A DNA stretch of 64,000 nt from Streptomyces coffeae. Its GTDB lineage: Bacteria; Actinomycetota; Actinomycetes; Streptomycetales; Streptomycetaceae. Within the stretch, counting starts at the first letter, position 1. Each line of letters opens with the position of its first letter. The position numbers and the translations under genes were made by a program. Location of the stretch: assembly GCF_016741875.1 (NCBI RefSeq), contig NZ_JAERRF010000035.1:26335-90334 (forward strand), written 5' to 3'. The notes under the pieces were generated by a model, which did no database searches, was not told the DNA's origin, and was given only the letters and a program-made list of their open reading frames with translations. Below, one piece after another: positions 45,374 through 64,000 of this stretch.

Positions 45374-45427
45374 CGTGTCATCGGGATGTGCTCGTGTGCG
45401 CGTGTCATCGGGACGTGCTCGTGTGCC
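45374..45427 (-). repeat. Two tandem 27-bp units at the end of the DUF2867 gene
   Basis: 45374-45400 and 45401-45427 differ at two positions only. The length is nine codons. The second unit contains the last codons and stop of the DUF2867 gene; the first lies just outside. One frame across both reads the nine-residue unit 'AHEHxPMTR' twice. It looks like a recent slippage duplication in which the stop now hides the outer copy. Confidence 0.9.
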
Positions 45428-45989
45428 ACGACCGGCCGATCGCCCTGACCAGGGAGGGTGTCACGAAGATACGCCGGAAGGGCAGGATGGCCGGCATATA
45501 GACCTTCCCCAGCAGGCCCTTCTTCCGCACCAGCACGGCCATCTGCGCATGATGCCTGCCGTTTCCGTCGTCCACCCAGCCGATGTGCATCGCCGCGTGC
45601 ACGGTCTTGTTGACGACCTCGGTCACCCACTCGTCGGAGGTCTGGAAGACCGACTTCATCGGCACTGTCTTCAGGTCCGGGCCGCGCGGCCCGCCCAGCA
45701 GATCGTCCGGCAGCCGGTCCCGCAGGGAGGGGTCGCGCGGGCCGACGCCGTGCTTCTCCTTGTCCCAGCCGAGGAGGGCGCCGAGCCGCCAGCGGATCGC
45801 GAACAGCAGCTTGTACATCGGCGACGGTGTGAAGTCGGACCCGTCACCGTCGAACTGCCGTACCAGCAGCGCCAGATCGTCGGGGCCTCCGGGGGTGTCC
45901 AGGTCCCAAACGTCCTCGACCTCGAAGTCCCCGATGAACTCGTGGATCCGCCACGGCCGCTCGGTGAACGCGGTGTTCGGGAGCCTCAT
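45405..45989 (-). CDS. DUF2867 family protein
   Basis: 194-aa protein of the DUF2867 type: 'RLPNTAF..RPWRIHEF' start, 'PMYKLLFAIRWRLGALLGWD', 'VNKTVHAAMHIGWV' and 'AVLVRKKGLLGKVYM' near the end. The family has no established reaction, though some members are SRPBCC-like and bind small molecules. ATG 45989 has GGAGG five bases upstream. It follows the P450 gene by 99 bp containing hairpins and precedes the loading PKS by 242 bp. Membership of the PKS cluster is inferred from position and strand. Confidence 0.82.
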   Translation of the reverse strand: MRLPNTAFTERPWRIHEFIGDFEVEDVWDLDTPGGPDDLALLVRQFDGDGSDFTPSPMYKLLFAIRWRLGALLGWDKEKHGVGPRDPSLRDRLPDDLLGGPRGPDLKTVPMKSVFQTSDEWVTEVVNKTVHAAMHIGWVDDGNGRHHAQMAVLVRKKGLLGKVYMPAILPFRRIFVTPSLVRAIGRSWHTSTSR

Positions 45990-46025
45990 GCAAACCTCCA
46001 TGTCACATGCGTCGCGAGCGGACCC

Positions 46026-46087
46026 CCGGGGCGAACCCCGGCCGCGCGCGGCGGAACCAACCTACCCGGGGTGCCTGGCCCCCGGGT
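46026..46087 (-). terminator. Two GC-rich hairpins after the P450 gene
   Basis: CCGGGG-CGAA-CCCCGG at 46026-46041, and an 8-bp stem ACCCGGGG (46064-46071) with CCCCGGGT (46080-46087) that starts just beyond the P450 stop. They may end or weaken transcription before the DUF2867 gene. Confidence 0.55.
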
Positions 46088-46088
46088 C

Positions 46089-47531
46089 TCAACGAGCGCC
46101 CAGTCCGGCCGTCACCTTGCGCGGACGGAACACCATGCGGGCGCCGTTCCGCGGGATGTTGACCACCGTCCGGCTGTGCGCCGACTCCGGCTTGGCGTCG
46201 GCACGCTCGACGTCACAGGTGGTCAGGATCTCGGTCAGGGTGGCCTTCAGCTCCATCAGCGCGATCCGGTCGCCCAGGCACCGGGTGTGGCCGCCGCCGA
46301 ACGGGATCCAGGTGTGCGAGGCGGGCTTGACGCCGAGGAAGCGCTCCGGCTTGAACTCATCGGGCTGCGGGTAGTTGTGCTCGTCCCGGTTGAGCAGGTA
46401 GGCGCTGGCCCACAGCCGGTCGCCGGACTGGTAGCGCACACCGCCGATCTCGATCGGCTTGACCACCTCGCGGGGAACGATCTGCTGGATCGGTGGGCCG
46501 AGCCGCAGCACCTCGTGCACCACGGCGGTCAGGTACGTATCGCCCGCACCCTCCGCCATCTCCTCGCGCAGCCGCTCGACCACGTGCGGAGCGTGGGTGA
46601 GGAACTCCAGCGCCCAGCAGATGGCCGAGGCGGTGGTCTCGGTACCGGCCAGGAACTGGGTCATGATCTCGTCGCGCATCTCGACCCGGCTGGGCTTGGT
46701 GCCATCCGCGTTGGTGATGCCCAGCATCACACCCAGCAGGTCGTCGCCGGACGCGCCGGACCGCTCGCGCTCCTCGATGGCCGAGTCCACCATCGCGTGG
46801 ATCCGGGCACGGCGGGTCAGGAACTCATTGACGCCATTGGGCCGGAACAGCCGCATCCTCTTCATCTTGCGCTCCGGCAGCATGTGGAACGGCTTCATGG
46901 TCGACGGCCGGGAGTTGAACTCCAGCATCTTCATCACCTCCTCGAACATCTCGTCCTCACTCGAGGGACGGTGCTCGCCGAAGAGCACTTCGAGGATCAC
47001 CTTGGTGGTGTAGTGGTGGGCGAAGCGGTGGACCGCGAAGGCTCGCTCGCGCGGCCAGGAGGCGACCGTCTCCTTGGCCAGCCGGTACACCTCCTTCTCC
47101 ACGCGCTTGAGCGCGTCACCGCGGAAGCTCGGCATCACACTGCGCCGCCGCGCGGTGTGCTCCTCCTCGTCCAGCCAGGCCAGACCGTGTCGACCGGTCC
47201 ACTTCTCGATGGGGGTGTTGCTGGAACCGGTGTGCAGCACGTCCCGGGGCGCCAGGAACATCTGCTTGACGTCCTCCGGTGCCGAGATCACGTACAGCGG
47301 AACACCGGGAATGATCGTCACGCGGAACCGGCTGCCGTGCGTGGCGCGGGCCTTCTTCAGAAAGGGCTCCGGGCGGGCCCAGATGCTGAGCACCTGCCGC
47401 ATACGCGCCATGTCCACCGCGGGCAGCGCGGAGGACGGGATGACCTCCTTCGGGGCGGGCGAGGAGTGGTCTATCGGGCACTTGCCCCCGGATGCGACCG
47501 CCGCGTCGTGAGCGTTGCTGGAGTGGTCCAT
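46089..47531 (-). CDS. Cytochrome P450
   Basis: 480-aa soluble P450, longer than the usual 400-aa bacterial forms because of an N-terminal extension with 'GGKCPIDHS'. The oxygen-activating I-helix is 'AGTETTASA', the ExxR is in 'HEVLRLG', and the haem-Cys loop is 'FGGGHTRCLGDRIA'. It needs ferredoxin partners encoded elsewhere. It lies between the exporter and DUF2867 genes of the PKS operon, so it probably hydroxylates, epoxidises or cyclises the released polyketide. ATG 47531 follows AGGAAGCAAGG. Confidence 0.95.
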   Translation of the reverse strand: MDHSSNAHDAAVASGGKCPIDHSSPAPKEVIPSSALPAVDMARMRQVLSIWARPEPFLKKARATHGSRFRVTIIPGVPLYVISAPEDVKQMFLAPRDVLHTGSSNTPIEKWTGRHGLAWLDEEEHTARRRSVMPSFRGDALKRVEKEVYRLAKETVASWPRERAFAVHRFAHHYTTKVILEVLFGEHRPSSEDEMFEEVMKMLEFNSRPSTMKPFHMLPERKMKRMRLFRPNGVNEFLTRRARIHAMVDSAIEERERSGASGDDLLGVMLGITNADGTKPSRVEMRDEIMTQFLAGTETTASAICWALEFLTHAPHVVERLREEMAEGAGDTYLTAVVHEVLRLGPPIQQIVPREVVKPIEIGGVRYQSGDRLWASAYLLNRDEHNYPQPDEFKPERFLGVKPASHTWIPFGGGHTRCLGDRIALMELKATLTEILTTCDVERADAKPESAHSRTVVNIPRNGARMVFRPRKVTAGLGAR

Positions 47532-47544
47532 TTACCTTGCTTCC

Positions 47545-48959
47545 TTATCTCGTTGCCGCTTGGGTCACGTGCTCTGACTGGTTGTCTCCGCCCGTACCGG
47601 GCGGGGCGGACGGTCTCACCGGGCCGATCGCGAACAGGGCGAGCCCGCTGACGAGGCCGGCGCCGGCCATGATCAGGAACGCGGTGCGGAAGTCGTCGAG
47701 GTCCGGCACACCGTCGAGCACCGACGCGATCACGGCGACACCGATGGCCATGCCGATCTGACGGGACATGGAGGACATCCCGGTGCCGGTGGCCACGCGC
47801 TCCGGTGGCAGGGACAGCGTCGCCGCCGCGGCCAGGGGCGGCAGAATGAGGCCGAAGCCGATCCCGCCGATAATCGCGCCGGGCAGGAAGTGGCCGGTGA
47901 AGTCCGGGGTGGCGTCCAGCGCGAACGTCCACCACAGACCGCCCGCGGCGAAGAAGACACCGCCGACCAGACCGACCAGGTGTGCCCCGTAGCGGACCGC
48001 CAGGATGCCGCTGGGCACGGCGAACACGGTGGCCGACACCGGGCCCGGCGCGATCTCCAGGGCGCCGCGCAGGGTCGAATGCCGCCAGACCTGGGTGAGG
48101 AACAGGATCGTGGACATGGCCATCGCGCCGACGCCGACGAAGAAGCAACCGGTGGCGACATTGCCCAGGGCCACGGGCTTGATCCGGAGGATGGCGGGTT
48201 CGATGACCGGCGCGGGATGGCGCAGACCACGGCGCACGGTGCAGACGAGGCCGATCGCGCCGGCCACCGACAGACCGATGACCTGGGCGCTGCCCCACCC
48301 CCACACCTGCCCCTGGGAGATGGTGGCGACGATGGCGGCGACGGAGGCCGCGAGCACCGCGATACCGAGCAGATCCGGGACCGGACCGCCCTCGGTGGCG
48401 GATCTGCGCAGCGTCCATCCGCCGATCAGCAACGCGGCCGCGCCGAGGGGCAGGTTGACCACAAAGACCCACCGCCAGTCGATCTCCGCCAGCAGACCGC
48501 CGAGCGGCAGCGCGGCGGCGGAGCCGACACCGCCGACCGCGGTCCACAGTCCGATGGCGATACCGCGCCGCGCGGGCGGGAACAGCCCGAGCAGCAGGCC
48601 CAGCGAACTGGGCGCCATCAGCGCGGCGCCGACGCCCTGGAGGGCCCGTGCGATCACGAGCACCTCCAGGTTCGGCGCCGCCGCGCACGCGGCCGACACC
48701 GCGGTGAACAGCCCCAGGCCCAGCAGGAAGACCCGCTTGCGCCCGGACCGGTCGGCCCAGCGGCCGCTGGGCAGCAGCAGGGCGGCGAAGGTAATCGCGT
48801 AGGCGCTCATCACCCACGACAGATCGGTCAGACTCGCCGAGGAGAAGGACTCCTGCATGCTCGGGAAGGCGATGTTCACGATCAGCATGTCCACCGCGGA
48901 GATGAACACCCCGACCAGGACGACCGCGATGGACATCCCCCGGCGTACTCGGTCGCTGC

Positions 48960-48963
<4 letters not shown>
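47545..48963 (-). CDS. MFS exporter, DHA2 type, of the PKS cluster
   Basis: 472-aa membrane antiporter with about 14 helices. 'FISAVDMLIVNIAFPSM' (first helix), 'GRWADRSGRKRVF' (motif A) and 'GVGSAAALPLGGLL' (motif C-like) are visible. ATG 48963 overlaps the stop of the thioesterase-ending PKS gene by ATGA, so exporter and synthase are translated together. It very likely exports the polyketide and gives self-protection. Confidence 0.93.
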
Positions 48964-60110
<11,147 letters not shown>

Positions 60111-60162
60111 GTCTATTCCTTCAACTCCAAGCTCATTGCGGCGACGGCGTTCCCGGCCGGGG

Positions 60163-63100
60163 TCATGCGAGGTCCTCCTGAGCCATCCGGATCAGGGCCT
60201 CCGCGTCCATGTCCTCGAACGACGCGGTGTCCCCGTCCTCGCCGACCGCCTCCGGCGGGTCGCTGTCGGCCAGTTCGCGCAGGGTGCCGAGCAGTCCGGC
60301 CCGGCGCAGCCGGTCGATGGGGATCGACACGAGCAGCGCGCGGATCTCGTCCTCCTCGGACCGCGGTGTGGCGGCGGCGTCCGGAACGATCTCCGGCAGC
60401 AGATGGCGGGCGATGGCCGCCGGGCTGGGGTGGTCGAACACCACGGTGGCGGGCAGCCGCACACCGGTGGCCTGGGTGAGCCGGTTACGCAGTTCCACCG
60501 CGCTCAGGGAGTCGAAGCCGAGCTCCTTGAAGGCCCGTTCGGGGTCGACGGACGCGGCCGAGGCGTGTCCGAGTACCGACGCCACCTGCGTCTGGACCAG
60601 GTCGAGCACGATCCGCTCCCGGTCCGCCTCCGGCACCCCGGCCAGCCGCTGGACCAGCGCACCCGCGCCCGCCTCGACCACCCGCGCCGGGGTCCGGACC
60701 AGCCCCCGCAACAGCGGCGGCAGCATCCCGGCGCGGGCCTGGGCGCGCAGCGCGGCCGTCTCCAGCCGAACCGGGGCCACCACGGCCGCGTCCACATCCA
60801 GCGACTGGTCGAACAGCGCGAGACCGGTCTCGGCGGTGAGCGCGCTCATGCCCATCGTCTCCAGACGGGCCAGTTCGGCCTCGTCCAGCCCGGCGGCCAT
60901 CCCCGCGGCTTCCGACCACAGACCCCACGCCAGGGAGGTGGCGGGGAGGCCCGCGGCCCGGCGGGACGCGGCCAGCGCGTCCAGGGTCGCGTTCGCCGCC
61001 GCGTAGTTGGCCTGGCCGGGGCTGCCCATCAACGACGCCACCGACGAGAACAGCACAAACGCCGACAGGTCCGCGCCGGCGGTCAGCTCGTGCAGATGCC
61101 ACGCCGCGTCCACCTTCGGCCGCATCACCCGCTCGATGTGCTCCGGCGACAGTGACTCGACCACTCCGTCGTCGAGGACACCGGCCGCGTGCACCACCGC
61201 GCTGACCGGACGCTCGACCGAGCCGAGCGCGGCGGCCAGTTGTTCCCGGTCGGACACATCACATGCCACGACCCGGGCACGGCACCCCTGAGCCGCCAGC
61301 TCCGCCACCAACGCGGCGGCTCCCTCGGCCTCCGGGCCACGGCGGCTGAGCAGCAGCAGGTCGCGCACACCGTGGGCGGCGGCGAGATGGCGGGCGAACA
61401 GCGCGCCCAGACCACCCGTACCACCGGTGACCACCACGGTGCCCTCCGGCCCCAGGGGCGCCGGAACGGTCAGCACCACCTTGCCGACGTTGCGGCCCTC
61501 GCGCAGGTGGCGCAGCGCCTCACGGCCCTGCCGCACGTCCCAGGTGCGGATCGGCGTGAACGCGAGCGCCCCCTGCCGGAACAGGGCCACGATCTCGGAC
61601 AGCAGCTCGCCCAGCCGCCGTGGCCCCGCCTCCCACAGGTCGAACGCCCGGTAGGCGACATCGGCGCGCTCCACCGCGATCGCCTCCGCGTCGCGGATGT
61701 CGGCCTTGCCCATCTCCACGAACCGGCCGCCGCGCGGCAGCAGGTCCAGGGAGGCGTCGACGAACTCGCCCGCCAGGGAGTTCAGCACCACATCCACCCC
61801 GGCGCCCTGGGTGACGTCCAGGAGCACGTCCCGGAATCCGGTGTCCCGCGAGGTGGCGATGTGGTCGGCCGCGACACCGGCGGCCCGCACGATGTCCTGC
61901 TTGGCCGGACTGGCCGTGGCGAAGACCTCCGCGCCGAGGTGCCGGGCGATCTGTACGGCCGCCGTGCCCACGCCACCGGCGGCGGCGTGCACCAGCACCC
62001 GCTCCCCCGCGCGCAGTCCGGCCAGATCCACCAGGCCGTAGTAGGCGGTCGCGTAGGCCACCGGCACGGACGCCGCCTGGGTGAAGGACCACTCGTCCGG
62101 CATCGGGGCCACCAGGGCCCGGGGGGCGACGGCCACCGGGCCGAAGGACTCCATCACGATGCCGAAGACCCGGTCGCCGGGCGCGACATCGGTGACGTCC
62201 GAGCCGGCCTCCAGCACCACACCGGCCGCCTCGGCGCCCAGGGGCACATCGTCGGGGTACACACCGAGGGCGATCAGCACATCGCGGAAGTTCACCCCCG
62301 CCGCGCGGACCCCGATCCGCACCTCGTCGGCGGCGAGCGGACGGCGGGCGTCGCAGGACACGATCTCCACGTCCTCGAGGGAGCCCTCGCGGGTGACGGA
62401 CAGCCGCCATGCGTCGTCGGCGGGAGCGGTGGCCGCGCTCAGACGCGGCGCGAACACCTGCTCCCCGCGCACGGCGAGCTGCGGCTCGTCCCCGTCGAGC
62501 AACGCGCCCCAGTCCGGCTCGTCGCCGTCCAGGTCGACCAGGACGAACCGGTCCGGGTGCTCGGACTGGGCGCTGCGCAGCAGACCCCAGACCGCCGCCT
62601 GGGCGATGTCCGGCGTCTCACCGGCGACGGAGACCGCACGCCGGGTCATCACGGCCAGCCGGGTGTCCCCCAGCCACTCGCTGGCCAGCCACCGCTGTAC
62701 CAGGCTCAGCGTCTCGGCGGCTGCGGTCCTGGCTGCCCCGGGCACGTCTGCGTCCGGGGTGTCGACGGCGGCCAGCACCAGCTGCGGCGCCGGGCTGCCG
62801 TCGGCGAGGGCCGTCTCCAGCGCGGCCAGGTCCGGGAACCGTTCGCCCGTGGCGGCCAGTTCGCCGAGCACGGCCGCTCGGACGGGCTGCCCCGCCCCGA
62901 TCGCGACCGGGGCCCAGTCGAGCCGGTAGACCGACTGCCGGCCGCCGTGCCGCAGCCGCTCCAGCTGGGCCGGGTCGACCGGACGCATATCCAGCCGCGC
63001 CAGGCTCAGCACCGGTTCGCCGTGCTCGCCGACGACATCGAGGCCGAAGGCCGTCTCGTCCACCCGGCGCATGCGGACACGCACCCGGGACAGACCGCGG

Positions 63101-64000
63101 TGCCCGGTGCGCACCCCGGACCAGGAGAAGGGCAGGAAGGCCGTGTCGCGCGGGCCGTCGTCCTGGAGCAGACCCGCGTGCAGGGAGGCGTCGAAGAGCG
63201 CCGGGTGGATACCGAAGCCCTCGCCGCCGGTGTCGCCGGGCAGGGCGACATCGGCGTAGCAGACGCCGTCGGCCTGCCACGCCGCACGCACGCCCTGGAA
63301 CAGCGGTCCGTAGTCGAACCCGAGCTCGGACATGCCCGCGTACAGCGCGTCCGCGGTCATCTCCACACCACCGGCGGGCGGCCACGCTTCCGGGCGCCAC
63401 GACGACACCGGTGTGGTGTCCTCCGCGGCCAGCCATCCTCGGGCGTGGCAGATCAGGTCACCCTGCTCGCCGTCTCCGGCCTCGGGGCGGGCGAAGATCG
63501 CCACTTCGCGGCGGCCGTCCTCACCGGCCGGGCCGACCGAGACCCGCAGTTGGACCGCGGAATCCTCCTCCAGCAGCAGGGGTGACTCCATCACCAGTTC
63601 GTCCACCACCGGCGCACCCACCCGGCGACCGGCGACCGACGCCAGCTCCACCCATGCCGTACCGGGCACGATCACCGCGCCCAGCACCACGTGGTCGCGC
63701 ACCCACGGCTGCGACTCGGCGGAGAAGCGGCCGGTGAACAGCCACTCGTCGCGGTCGCCCAGCTGCACGGCCGCGGCCAGGACGGGGTGGTCGACCTGGT
63801 CGAGACCCGCCGCCGCGACATCACCCTGCGCCGACGGCATCAGCCAGTAGGTCTCGCGCTGGAAGGCGTAGGTGGGCAGATCCACCTGCTGGGCACCGGT
63901 GTTGGCGTAGAAGGCGTTCCAGTCCACGTCCACCCCCGCGGTGTGGGCGCGGCCGAGGAAAGCAGCGAAGGTCGCGCTCTCGCCGCGCTTGGCCCGCAGG
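60163..64000 (-). CDS. Modular type I PKS, partial (C-terminal AT end, DH-ER-KR-ACP)
   Basis: About 1278 codons of a larger gene that continues past the window edge. The window opens in the linker after an AT ('GRAHTAGVDVDWNAFYAN'). DH: His in 'RDHVVLGAVIVP', 'DYGP' and Asp in 'ALFDASLH', active. ER: 'GVNFRDVLIALGVYPDD' and 'HAAAGGVGTAAVQIA'; the Tyr in 'LGVYP' is the one linked with S-configured methyls. KR: 'TGGTGGLGALFA', 'GVLDDGV' (B-type), Tyr in 'QANYAAAN'. ACP 'LGFDSL'. The end has helices and an acidic tail 'FEDMDAEALIRMAQEDLA', a docking domain for the coiled-coil start of the next gene 52 bp downstream. A fully reducing module. Confidence 0.95.
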   Translation of the reverse strand, partial: LRAKRGESATFAAFLGRAHTAGVDVDWNAFYANTGAQQVDLPTYAFQRETYWLMPSAQGDVAAAGLDQVDHPVLAAAVQLGDRDEWLFTGRFSAESQPWVRDHVVLGAVIVPGTAWVELASVAGRRVGAPVVDELVMESPLLLEEDSAVQLRVSVGPAGEDGRREVAIFARPEAGDGEQGDLICHARGWLAAEDTTPVSSWRPEAWPPAGGVEMTADALYAGMSELGFDYGPLFQGVRAAWQADGVCYADVALPGDTGGEGFGIHPALFDASLHAGLLQDDGPRDTAFLPFSWSGVRTGHRGLSRVRVRMRRVDETAFGLDVVGEHGEPVLSLARLDMRPVDPAQLERLRHGGRQSVYRLDWAPVAIGAGQPVRAAVLGELAATGERFPDLAALETALADGSPAPQLVLAAVDTPDADVPGAARTAAAETLSLVQRWLASEWLGDTRLAVMTRRAVSVAGETPDIAQAAVWGLLRSAQSEHPDRFVLVDLDGDEPDWGALLDGDEPQLAVRGEQVFAPRLSAATAPADDAWRLSVTREGSLEDVEIVSCDARRPLAADEVRIGVRAAGVNFRDVLIALGVYPDDVPLGAEAAGVVLEAGSDVTDVAPGDRVFGIVMESFGPVAVAPRALVAPMPDEWSFTQAASVPVAYATAYYGLVDLAGLRAGERVLVHAAAGGVGTAAVQIARHLGAEVFATASPAKQDIVRAAGVAADHIATSRDTGFRDVLLDVTQGAGVDVVLNSLAGEFVDASLDLLPRGGRFVEMGKADIRDAEAIAVERADVAYRAFDLWEAGPRRLGELLSEIVALFRQGALAFTPIRTWDVRQGREALRHLREGRNVGKVVLTVPAPLGPEGTVVVTGGTGGLGALFARHLAAAHGVRDLLLLSRRGPEAEGAAALVAELAAQGCRARVVACDVSDREQLAAALGSVERPVSAVVHAAGVLDDGVVESLSPEHIERVMRPKVDAAWHLHELTAGADLSAFVLFSSVASLMGSPGQANYAAANATLDALAASRRAAGLPATSLAWGLWSEAAGMAAGLDEAELARLETMGMSALTAETGLALFDQSLDVDAAVVAPVRLETAALRAQARAGMLPPLLRGLVRTPARVVEAGAGALVQRLAGVPEADRERIVLDLVQTQVASVLGHASAASVDPERAFKELGFDSLSAVELRNRLTQATGVRLPATVVFDHPSPAAIARHLLPEIVPDAAATPRSEEDEIRALLVSIPIDRLRRAGLLGTLRELADSDPPEAVGEDGDTASFEDMDAEALIRMAQEDLA

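Overview
The window is very GC-rich with strong third-position GC bias. GTG starts and overlapping ATGA/GTGA gene junctions are common, and it carries a giant modular type I polyketide synthase (PKS), an RHS/WXG polymorphic toxin, a 481-residue GAPDH and a CatR/Fur-type repressor next to katG. Together these point to the chromosome of a Streptomyces or close relative, probably in an arm or another accessory-rich region. No tRNA, rRNA, CRISPR array or transposase was seen.

Left part (1-15.3 kb): an SseB-like gene and a gene for a small WXG-system-type protein form the head of a polymorphic-toxin operon that has lost its toxin gene. They are followed by a PLP enzyme and then a polyol/sugar-alcohol island: a zinc dehydrogenase, a Tat-type binding protein, two close DeoR paralogues facing each other, a lipoprotein binding protein with two permeases, a 2-hydroxyacid dehydrogenase-like enzyme and an FGGY kinase. 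The likely logic is ABC uptake of a polyol or sugar, oxidation and phosphorylation, under DeoR control. A GHKL ATP-binding regulator, a remnant of a LysE-type exporter and GAPDH close this part.

Middle (15.7-35.8 kb): a 1515-residue RHS toxin with a WXG-type N-terminus is coupled to a candidate immunity gene. A 95-bp repeat just before the toxin matches the end of the truncated operon at 1 kb, so the two loci were once the same kind of cassette. Next come an FAD monooxygenase (frameshifted near its end) divergent from its TetR regulator, with two perfect palindromes between them, a drug-type ABC exporter, a Fur-family repressor divergent from katG, a GGCT-fold protein, a DHA2 transporter, a secreted GH5 glycosidase with three C-terminal repeats, and an unfamiliar minus-strand operon (43-aa peptide, 65-aa protein, 585-aa toroid-like protein) divergent from a methyltransferase.

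Right part (35.8-64 kb, all minus strand): a modular PKS cluster, cut by the window edge. The gene order in the direction of transcription is: a partial PKS with DH-ER-KR-ACP; a bimodular PKS with thioesterase; a DHA2 exporter; a cytochrome P450; a DUF2867 protein; a PKS with a KSQ loading module plus an extension module; and an acyl-CoA dehydrogenase. The loading AT reads as methylmalonyl-specific (propionyl starter) and module 1 as malonyl with DH and KR. The last two modules have destroyed KR and DH sites and end in a thioesterase. The predicted chain end is therefore a 3,5-dioxo acyl thioester, a typical precursor of a methylated 2- or 4-pyrone. Other modules must lie to the right of the window.
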